Assembly: GCA_009667805.1 (NCBI GenBank)
Contig: CM019064.1
Location: forward strand, 271,169,662-271,233,661
DNA length: 64,000 nt
Direction: 5' to 3'
From: Leptobrachium leishanense
Taxonomy: Eukaryota > Chordata > Amphibia > Anura > Megophryidae
Shown: one piece after another, positions 22,740-33,200 of the stretch
Layout of the letters: every line of letters begins with the position of its first letter
How positions within the stretch are numbered: position 1 is the stretch's first letter
Notes under the pieces: generated by a model
The model's database searches: none
Seen by the model: only the letters and a program-made list of their open reading frames with translations
Told to the model about the DNA's origin: nothing
Program-made: the position numbers and the translations under genes

Positions 22740-24480
22740 TAGAAGTAGTTATAAAGAGCCAAATTCCGTAGCGCTGTAGAATGGGAGAGACAGAATACCA
22801 AATATACATACACGTTCTACACATGGAACAGAAGGAGGGAGGACCCTGCTTGAGAATCTTACATGCACTTTGTTTTTCTCTTGTGTGTTAATCCCTTTCT
22901 GCCCCAGGACGTTCTATGCTGTCTGTGCGGCAGGTGGGCTTTGAAGACTCAGGGTGTACAAGTACTTCCCGCTGTCTTCAAAGGGCTGCCTCAGCCCCTC
23001 CCTGCAGCTGGTGCACGCGGCGTGTCATTTGCTGCAGAGACATGGCTTGAACTCAGGCCATCCCATTGCAGCCAATGACATGCACCACACGTCGGCTGCC
23101 TGGGCGGGCCAAATTAGAGGCCCGTGGCAGCACTGTTACGCTGACCGCAAACGTCAGCCATCGTGGGTACTTGATTCAAGGAGGGATGTAGCCCTTGCGG
23201 CAGGTTAGCTGCTGGCTTAATACAGCAGAGATACACCATGCAGATTCCAGACAAGGTCATTGAAAAAAATTTAAGGAATCCCTAAACTGGGGAAGGTCCT
23301 TAGTCTGGCCTCTAACTAATGAAAACCTCACAAAGAATGACAGAGCCAGGGGAGCGGGAAGAGCTAGGGTTAAACAAGACAGACAGGAATCCTAAACTGA
23401 AAATAAAGGTCCTTAAACTAGCCTCTATACTAAGACAAACCAAACACATAAAACAAGAAACATACAAGAATCATCAGGATTTGAGCCAGGGATACAGAAC
23501 CAGGAGGAATGTCAGACTCGCAGAGGTTGGCAACAGATCGTAAACAAGATACAGGAAACAGGCAGAGTGGGTAGTCAGGGAAAACCAAGGTCAATACCAG
23601 AAAATATACACGTATGCTAAGCAGCAACACCGGGACCAGGATACAGAGAATACAGGAACAGAAGTCAACATCAGAACTCATACCAGGTCAATGAGCCTAT
23701 GTGCTGCTGGCATTTAAATAGGGAGCAGTTGAAAAAGATGGTGAAGATAGCTTTTAATCAGAAATGCAATAAAATAATGTTTTCAAAAGCTGTATTGTGA
23801 TAAGCAGACAGACACAGAGCTTACCTAGGACAAACATAACGTATACTTGTCTCAGCGGAGGCGAGAACATAAGTAAAATAAAGGCCACTACAAAAAAAAG
23901 AGGCAAGCTTGCTTTATGGCCTCTTTTTTGTAGTGGCCTTTATTTTATTTATGCTCTCGCCTCCGCTGAGACATGTTATGCTTGTCCTAGGTAAGCACTG
24001 TGACTGTGTGTGTCTGCCTATCGCAATACAGCTTTGAAAGCATTCTTTTACTGCATTTCTGATTAAAAGCAAAGTTTTATTTTATTCTTTGGCTATATCC
24101 ACTATCTTTTTCAATTATTAAATTGGGGTTACCCCCGTCAGCAGCAGTGGCAAGAGCCTTTTTTCTATGTTCAATAGATTGCTTCCCACAACTATCTTGG
24201 TATACCCGGTTAGTGTTTTTGTCTAAATAGGGAGCAGGTCTGGTTAATTGGACATGTGACCCCCAGACCTGAACAGCACAGCAGAATCCAGGAGCAATTT
24301 AAGGCAATATAGCAAAACACAGACAGTGCAGAGCTGACCTGAATCCCTCTCACCACCAGGGGGCATGGCTGAAACCAGTGGAAACGTGACAGGCACCTGG
24401 CGGCGAGGCGTACCTGTACGCCTCGCTTTCGTTAACTGATGGGCGATGCATGCCCATCGTGAAAGGGTCAAGTTATTTTA
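22740..24480. repeat. Unresolved repeat block, including a strong hairpin
   Basis: 22750-22800 resembles the CR1/L2 3' tail (CCGTAGCGCTGTAGAATG). From 22888 (TTAATCCCTTTC) to about 24475 the ends resemble the piggyBac-like family. 22915-23215 shares a block (ATGGCTTGAACTCAGG) with 54440-54760. 23740-24075 is a near-perfect foldback centred near 23905. No protein was recognised. Confidence 0.45.
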
Positions 24481-25440
24481 CTTTATATGGGTCACTGGGT
24501 TCATCCATTGTGATCTTTTATAGTAATCTGCCCCCCCCCCACTATCTTTGCAGTGCTTGCTGATTACTTTGTGGCAGCTGCTTTAGAATGGAATCTGTCG
24601 GTCGTCGACTAGCTCCAATCAAAATAGTTCCTGCACCTTTCTACTGTGACCATGCCCCCTCCTTCCCCTGCCTCATTAGACCTCCGACATCCATGCCTGG
24701 CAGCCTGAATAGGATGCCTAAGTGTACCTCCCACCAGGGCAACCATCAGAAATGATGGGGCCCCCCGTAAACTTCAACCTTTAACCGCTTTTCGCCCCCT
24801 TCCTAAAAAAAAAAAAAAAAAAAAAAAAAGGAAGACATAGCACAGTTCTACAGCAATAAAACTCACAGTAATGTGCGGTGTGCATGAGTGTATCTGTCAC
24901 GTCTGGGGCTCAGAGGGGGCCCCGGCAGCCAGCGGCACCATCGACAAGCTGGTGCCAGGAGTTGTGCCGGTTTCCAGAGCTCGCAGAGCTGGTGAGAAGG
25001 CGGGGCGCAGCATTATGACACGCGCCAGCTGGGTTTAAATACAGACAACGCGTTCTGGCTCATTGTGATGTCGCTGAGTTTGCTTCCCTCAGTGCTGAGC
25101 GTCTCCTAGCGATTCACTACCTGGTTGTTTTTTCAGTCTCTGTTATTACATCGCTTGTATGAGAACCACCCCCGTGTACCAGTCCTTGGCTATTCCTTGA
25201 CCACTCAAACTCAGATTTTGGCTTATATGATAGATATCCCTTGTGTACTGTTTTGGCTATCCCTGACAAGAAAAAAACGGCAGAGTCAGCGCTTCCTTCA
25301 GCTGTTTATCTTTTGCCAGGTCTTCCCGAGACACTAGACTTATCAGCAGCCACTGATATTAGGGGGAGCACCGGATCTCCCATGCAGCCATCAGGATACT
25401 TTCAGTAACGCATAATAATCAGGATGCAATAGGCTAAAAT
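24481..25440. other. No gene seen; GC-rich repeat-like sequence
   Basis: A poly-A run lies at about 24806-24830. 24895-25300 is a GC-rich then pyrimidine-rich stretch typical of a dispersed repeat, without recognised coding content or boundaries. Confidence 0.3.
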
Positions 25441-25477
25441 TAAGCTAATTTATTATTAAAAAATAAAAACGAACGGG

Positions 25478-25531
25478 CAGCACACCCAATCGCGTTTCGC
25501 AAATTAAATCGCTTCTTCAGTAGGTGTGTCG
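25478..25531 (-). ncRNA. Hammerhead ribozyme-like motif
   Basis: Minus strand: stem I CACACCTA; core CTGAAGA; stem II GCGA...TTGC; GAAA; CGCG; AT; stem I TGGGTGTG. Stem I pairs over 8 bp with one G-U wobble, and stem II over 4 bp with one wobble. The base before the cleavage position is A where a U is expected, which probably abolishes activity. Stem III is loopless CGCG, as in the other motifs. Confidence 0.5.
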
Positions 25532-25599
25532 CAACAAATATCCCCCCCAGTCTTAAGTCACTTAAGAGCTCCCTAGTAACATACCTCGATACAGAATGC

Positions 25600-25800
25600 A
25601 CCTGTAAACAGTGACTTTATGTCCTACATATTTTCTGTAGATTTGTGGTTTTTAATATCTTGCATTTATTACTTTTTCTTTACCGACTGTAAAATTTCAA
25701 TGTTCTTGAACCCAGGACATACTTGAAAATGAGCGAAATCTCAATGTATCCTTCCTGATAAAATACTTTATAAATAAATCCTCCAGCAGGCAGGAGAGGA
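25600..25800. repeat. Dispersed repeat pair with 39065-39230
   Basis: Shares, in inverted orientation, the block with GTTCTTGAACCCAGGACATA and GAAATCTCAATGTATCCTTC. The outer side has a TTTATTTA-type run at the second copy. It looks like a LINE or SINE 3' end. The two members are in and near RPP21. Confidence 0.5.
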
Positions 25801-27221
25801 AAAAAACCCATTTGTGGGAAATCTCTAGGGAGCCATGGCATGAAGGACTGCGCCTCCCTCTGGGCACTGTGAGGTTATAGTTAGTAGTCATTACTATATC
25901 TATCTAGTAATTCATCAGTTGAAGCTAGAGCAGGCCCTCAGGCGTCACCCGTCTTCCACTTGATCAGGCTCCTCTTTACAAGGCCCTGCTAGTGACGTCA
26001 CAATGCCTTAACCATGGTGTCCTGTACAATACCGTACTCTGACATCTTTCTCATTGGCTCAGTTCTTTTTTTAGCTCTGCCTTTGGCACCTGGGTTACTT
26101 CATTACGTTGGTGATACAACATCTGGTTACTAGGGGCAGAACTAATAAGCTGAACCAATGAGAATGGAGGCTTGTAGAGATATTAAGAAAAAGCTTCAGA
26201 TCATAATTAGAAGATGTTCTTTACATAATATTGTACAGAATCCTTGGTCATGATACCTCAATTCCATAATTGGACCCCAGGCCCTCTACCTAAAGCATTT
26301 ACTTACATCTTTTTGTTCCTTACTGACCCCGCTCCTCCCTTCCTACTCCACTTTCCTATTTATTCTGTTTTTAAACTTCTTTACTTGACGCCTCCCCACC
26401 CCCTCATGCTTTTCCTTACAGTTCTCCCCATAATATCTATCTTCAACCATAACTCTGATAAGGAACCATTCACTGCGACCGTCCACATATATTATATACT
26501 CATGTTCCCAATCTACCCCTCCATTGTATCCATAGGTTACCTAATGTTCTTGAAGTTGGTTATGTAACATATACAGCTCATTACGATAAAATCATTAACA
26601 TTATTTTCTATTTTTTTAATATAAAAAAAAGTTAAATACAGAAATATCAAAATAATTTTATACTTCAGAGTAGGGTAAAAGAGTCACTCAACCACTGGGA
26701 TCGGATTGTCAGTTAGTGGTTATTCATGGGCATAGAAACCCAAAAAGCTCTGGAATATAGCTTTTGTACAGGAGGACAAAAAGAAAAAAACTATAAAAAA
26801 TAAAAATTGAATAAACCATGCACCCTATACAGCTAACTTTATTAGATTACCACCCTCAAACTGAACATAAATTAAAACAGTGTAAACCAACAATATTATC
26901 ATCATGATTTATATAGCACCAGCAGATTCTGCAGTGTCTGACAATGAATGGGTTAAGATTAAGAAAACTACAAAGATATTTAGGAACCAGATACAAGAGG
27001 GGAGGGTAGGAGGGCCCTGCTCAGATAAGCGTACAATCTAGGGCAGGGCTTTTCAAACTTTGGCTATATCAGACACAATGCCACTGCAAAATACAGACGT
27101 AAAATATAATCTTAAAACTAATGTGCCTTGTTTCTTAGAGTTTACTCATCTTGACATTTTTTGATTTTTGTGCAATTACAATACACTGTCATGAGGTCAT
27201 GTGACACAAACTCATGTGCTT
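25801..27221. other. Downstream flank of RPP21
   Basis: This is AT-rich. An AATAAA in minus orientation at 26838-26843 (TTTATT on plus) could serve as the RPP21 poly(A) signal. 26905-26960 resembles a CR1/L2 3' tail (ATTTATATAGCACCAGCAGA). No other gene was recognised. Confidence 0.35.
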
Positions 27222-27292
27222 TCATACAGTTTTCTTTGCTTCTGTCTTCACAGGGGTTTCTTTTTCCTTTGATCCTTGCTGAGGATTTGCTT
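27222..27292 (-). CDS. RPP21: RPP21 coding exon 5 (stop)
   Basis: The exon has 71 bases: acceptor CTAACCAG before AAGCAA, then frame-consistent [22 protein letters not shown] and TGA at 27224-27222. The divergent tail is expected in this family, so the evidence is frame continuity, the strong pyrimidine tract and the basic/acidic composition. Confidence 0.82.
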
Positions 27293-30200
27293 CTGGTTAG
27301 CAATAGAAAATAAAAACATGATTAACATGTTATTTGTTATTCCATTTTAAATGAAGAGAAGTAAGTATGTCAAACGAAATTATACAGTAGATCGCACGAC
27401 TTCAACGTTAACCCCTTGGTTACCACAGACATGCTAAATACTGTATATCATATATTACTACTGACATACAAAGTATGTCCGATGGCAAGTCGAGCGCTGG
27501 AAGCACAGCTTGTCCTTTCCAATGATACCAAACATAACCATGTTTGGTGTAAAAAAAAAACAACAACTTGTTTTGCCTGGGTTGCATAATAAAATAGGAC
27601 TTCAGAAATCGCATTAAAAAAAAAAACAAAAAAAAAAAACAAATGAGCACAAAACAGTCAAAATGAGCTTAGCACACAGAGGTGAAATGGTTCAGCAGGG
27701 ACGGGGAAAAAAATAAAAATGAAACATTGGGTATTTCTAAACTCAAAACAAAAAGTTTAGAAACTATTTTGCCAGGGGTCTTTTTTTTTTGGCGGTTGTA
27801 GATTTTGGGAATTAAAGTTCCAAATAGTGGTTTTTTTCTGCGTTTGACATATTTCATATTTTTTATAGTAAATTAGAAGATCTGATGTAAATAATGGTAT
27901 CTTTAGAAAGTCCATTTAACCACTTGGCTGCCAAGGACGCGCTCAGCGCGTCCAGCCATGTGGTTCTCCTGTGCTATGTACACGCCGAGCGCGTCCTAGC
28001 ACAGGACGCAGCGATCAGCCGGGATTCCGGCCAATCGCTGCAGCCACCCCGGAGCGGGCTGACATCTTGGATGTCAGCCCAGCATCCTTGCAGGGACGAT
28101 AGAAGTCATCGTGCTAGCGCGATGACCTCTATTAAAGGCAACCCCCCCAGGGTCTCGTGGCAATTACTTTCTAAAGTTATGATCATTAGCAGGTTCTATT
28201 CTAACCCTGATGTAAACAGCTGACGTAAACGTACCTACTCCATAGCCTTTAACCACTTCAATGCGGAGGACGCGCTCAGCGCGTCCTCCCATTGGGGTCA
28301 GCGTTCGGCCGGGTTCCGGCCGATCGCTGGCCCCTCCGGTGCGGGCTGACATCCTCGATGTCAGCCGCGCATCCGGAACCGCAGCCGCTGGTATTAGGTG
28401 TCATCGCGGCAGCGCGATGACACCTAATTCAGGCGCCCCCCCCCCCGCATGTGCGGAGGAGGCCCCTTGAAAGAGAGGGGGGGGGGTTGTGGGGAGGTCC
28501 TTCGGACCTCTCTCCCTCCCGATCGGCGGCTCTGCGGGGGTTAACCCAGGCATCATTTGGAAAGGGCACAGCCTGCCCTTCCAAATGGTGCCTGGCATTA
28601 ACCCCTGGGAAACTGGATCGCGAATCGGCGCTGAAAAGCGCCGGTTCGCGATCCTTTCCCAGAGCTGGCCGACATCTTGGATGTCGGCCAAGCCTCCGGG
28701 AACTCCCCCTGAGGACTGGCGTCATCGTGCGCCAGTCCTGGACTTAACCCCTAACTGCCACCAACGGTGGAGATAGGGAGTTCCAATGAACTCCCTATCT
28801 CCCGATCCGTGGCAGCTAGGGGTTAAAGTTTGGTATGGTTGGATCGGCCAGAGCATGGCCGTTCCAACGATACCAAACACGAAAGTGAAAAATTTTGTCA
28901 AAAAAATTTTTAAAAAAATTATAAAAAAAAAAAAAAAATTTTTTTTCTCTTTTTTTTGGTTTGTTAATGCAGCAATATTGTTCCCATTTCAATTATAATG
29001 TGAACAATGATGCTGCATTAACGATTTTTGTATGCGGTGCGTTTGTTAAAAATAGTGTAATTTTCCCCCCAAAAAAAATGTAACGAGACCCCATCTCTAA
29101 TTTTTTTAACAAGCGCACCCCATACAAAATATAACCGCAATTGCTCGCATGTTAAAATGTGAAAAAAAACACTTTACACATTGTAAATTATTGAAAATAC
29201 ATATTTTATTGCATTTTTTGTTATAATATACAGACATGACATAACGTATACATATAATAATGACATTATGAATCTACTGAGTCTGACGGAAAGAACGATA
29301 TATAATATGTCTGGGTCATATACTAAAATAAGCCTTCAAAACACGTTTAAACATGAGCAAAACCGGTAAAAATGACCTCAGCACAGGGGCGGGAAAAGCC
29401 TCAGCAGCGAAAGGGTTAATGAGTTTGGAAGCCCTATTCCAACTCGTGTAAATTTAGCACCTCCATAGACTTCAAATGGGTCTGGTAAGTTTACAACAGA
29501 TTGAAAAAGAAAGAAAACAGACCTCCACCGGGGAGGTGAACAATCACCCCACCCCGAGTGACTACTAGACACCGGGCGTGGACACACCCAATAAGGACTA
29601 AACCTAGTAATGAACTATAACGAAGCGAAAGGAGATATAAGGGATAAACCCTCAGATCACTGAGAGGGAGTGCTGATTTAAAACATAACTTTTATTAGTC
29701 ATAATAAGACACACAGAAAATAAAACCGACAGTAAATGTTAAAAAACATATAAACACTTAGACGTAAGCACAATATGTTGCAGGGAGAGCAGAAATATGT
29801 AACAAATACAAAGCGAATTGCTTGGTTAGAACTTATGGGGAACAAATATATGCCTTCAGTGGAGATGGAAAACCACAGTATTGATAATGAATTGAAGCGA
29901 ATGCCCCATGGACATAAAATGCAAATTGTACCTTAATATTGACAAATAGAGAGTATTGAATAACACCGCACTGAAATACATGCACAGTGCCCACAATGGT
30001 ACTGAGGATAAATTAGCCCAAGGTTGGTAAAAGCCAGAATAACGAACTACATACAGCGACGTTCATTTGGCCTGGCTACCTTGTATACAAGCTTAATAAA
30101 GCTATAAGCTGAGGATTGTGAACTGCTTGGTTGGAACTTATAAGAAACGAATATATGCCTTCAGTTGGAGATGGAACACCACAGTATTAGTAATGAATTG

Positions 30201-33200
30201 AAGCGAATGCCCCATGGACATAAAATGCAAACTGTACCTTAATATTGGCAAATCGAGAGTGTTAAATAACACCACACTGAAATAACATTTACTGTCGGTT
30301 TTATTTTCTGTGTGTCTTATTATGACTAATAAAAGTTATGTTTTAAATCAGCACTCCCTCTCAGTGATCTGAGGGTTTATCCCTTATATATCCTTTCGCT
30401 TCGTTATAGTTCATTACTAGGTTTAGTCCTTATTGGGTGTGTCCACGCCCGGTGTCTAGTAGTCACTCGGGGTGGGGTGATTGTTCACCTCCCTGGTGGA
30501 GGTCTGTTTTCTTTCTTTTTCAATCATCTATACTAGAGTTTTAATACTCAATCAACAATCACTTGATTTCTCTTTCTACCATGGCTGGTTTTTTGAGTCA
30601 GGCAGGTAGTGGTAATTTTTGGTGTCAGGATGCTGACAATGTATTTTCTAACGATCCCAATACGAGTAATGTTGGTGGTTCTGATGTGTTGTCCACAAGT
30701 CAAAAAATCTCTAGATTACTTACCCTGGGTGGCATCATACCACTCGGTATCCAGCGGCTTTAGCATGTCTGTGATTATTCTGCAGCCATGTAGTGGTCCA
30801 AATGTCTATCATGCTGGGTGATATGTCAATTTAACTATGAGCCTGCTCTATCTGTCCATCTATATAATCTTTGGGCGGTGTTATATTGCTTGATACATAG
30901 CTGCGCACCCATCATATCTGTAACTATCTGGTGGTTAAAATGTATTGAAATACGTATTATTAAGTGATCGTGGCACCATCGCCGATTTATTTACATATTA
31001 GGTTGCCTCCACTATTAGCATATTTCTCTGTGGTCACAGGTTAGATCATTGTTCCTATTGGCTGACTAGGGTCAGGTGCTTAGCCAGACCAATCACTGAC
31101 CGTTACCTGTATTATAGTATCTACACAACAGATAGATATGTGTGTTGGCAACAAGCTATCTGGATGGCCTCTTCTAACCACACGGCGTTGAACCCATGCC
31201 ATTTTAACACCTCATTTATTGTGCAGTGGGTATGAGATGGCATCGCCGATTTATTTACATATTAGGTTGCCTCCACTATTAGCATATTTCTCTGTGGTCA
31301 CAGGTTAGATCATTGTTCCTATTGGCTGACTAGGGTCAGGTGCTTAGCCAGACCAATCACTGACCGTTACCTGTATCATAGTATCTACACAACAGATAGA
31401 TATGTGTGTTGGCAACAAGCTATCTGGATGGCCTCTTCTAACCACACGGCGTCGAACCCATGCCATTTTAACACCTCATTTATTGTGCAGTAGGTATGAG
31501 ATGGCTCGCCTGCCGTCGGCTGTATACACTAATATGTATATATATCTTTTGGTGATTGGTTCCTTATGGAGATTATAACGTCCCTGTGTCAATTGGTTTG
31601 TCTGTTACAGCCTATGAGGGTTTAGATACTTCTTCCGTTTGTTGAAGTGTATTTGTATTACCATTGATTCCATTGGCTGTTAGACACATATAGCACTTTA
31701 GACAGATGGACCCTGCCGGCCACCATAGGCTCTTTTACGTTATTGTTAGCTTACAACTGCCAGCAATCAAGTAGTGATTGTCCACTCCCACTTCCTTCAA
31801 ATGTCTATTTAATCAGCCTTGATGCCACATGGTACCGACAATAATTACAATCTGTGTTTGACTCCCGATGAAGCCGGTTCTGTACCGGCGAAACACGTGT
31901 CGAGTCCTGGTTATCTTTTTAAAAATGTCTTGCACAATATGATCTGACAGGGAGATAATAGAATCCTTAACTTTTAGGGACAGCCTTTTTGGTCAATTAG
32001 GCGCTTTTTGCCTTTCAATAGTAACGTGGTTCAGTGATGGTTGACTTTTCCATGTGTTGCTGATTTGTTAAGGACAGGTGCATGCCAATTTGTACGCTTT
32101 TGACTTTTCAATCTTTTGGTACTTTAACCTCTATGTCTTGTTGAATGGTTGACAACTTTAATTATCACATTTGACATATGCCTCTTTGCTAACTGATCCC
32201 CTTCTGTGAGTTTTTTTTTTTTTTTTTTTGCCTCGCAGTTTACAATCTTTTGCTTATAGCTGTATTAAGCCTTCATACAAGGTAGCCAGGCCAAATGAAC
32301 GTTGTTGTATTTAGTTCGATATTCTGGCTCTTCCCAACCTTGGGCTGATTATCTTCAGTATAATTGTGGGCATTGTGCATGTATTTCAGTGTGGTGTTAT
32401 TTAACACTCTCGATTTGCCAATATTAAGGTACAGTTTGCATTTTATGTCCATGGGGCATTCGCTTCAATTCATTACTAATACTGTGGTGTTCCATCTCCA
32501 ACTGAAGGCATATATTCGTTTCTTATAAGTTCCAACCAAGCAGTTCACAATCCTCAGCTTATAGCTTTATTAAGCTTGTATACAAGGTAGCCAGGCCAAA
32601 TGAACGTCGCTGTATGTAGTTCGTTATTCTGGCTTTTACCAACCTTGGGCTAATTTATCCTCAGTACCATTGTGGGCACTGTGCATGTATTTCAGTGCGG
32701 TGTTATTCAATACTCTCTATTTGTCAATATTAAGGTACAATTTGCATTTTATGTCCATGGGGCATTCGCTTCAATTCATTATCAATACTGTGGTTTTCCA
32801 TCTCCACTGAAGGCATATATTTGTTCCCCATAAGTTCTAACCAAGCAATTCGCTTTGTATTTGTTACATATTTCTGCTCTCCCTGCAACATATTGTGCTT
32901 ACGTCTAAGTGTTTATATGTTTTTTAACATTTACTGTCGGTTTTATTTTCTGTGTGTCTTATTATGACTAATAAAAGTTATGTTTTAAATCAGCACTCCC
33001 TCTCAGTGATCTGAGGGTTTATCCCTTATATCTCCTTTCGCTTCGTTAAGTTTACAACAGCTCTGGTAAAGGTTAAACCACGGTTGGAATAAGTATGTTT
33101 TAAAGAGGAGGCCGAGCATACCATAATTGCTTAGAATTTTATAAACCGTTCACTTCTCTTGGGGAGGGGGCAAAAGCATGCTTACCTTTTGTCTGATTTT

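Larger units (their letters stand above)
29500..33047. mobile_element. Long inverted-repeat element with hammerhead motif (element B)
   Basis: The whole 3.5-kb unit is flanked by an exact 13-bp duplication, AAGTTTACAACAG (29487-29499 and 33048-33060). Inverted arms are 29636-30283 and about 32390-33047; a third copy of the outer arm portion lies at 30284-30530. The interior holds a 264-bp tandem duplication (30977-31504) and a hammerhead motif (31860-31906). The arms contain an internal duplication around GGTAGCCAGGCCAAATGAAC. No reverse transcriptase or transposase is encoded. A target duplication of this length suggests reverse-transcription-linked insertion. It lies in RPP21 intron 4. Confidence 0.85.
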
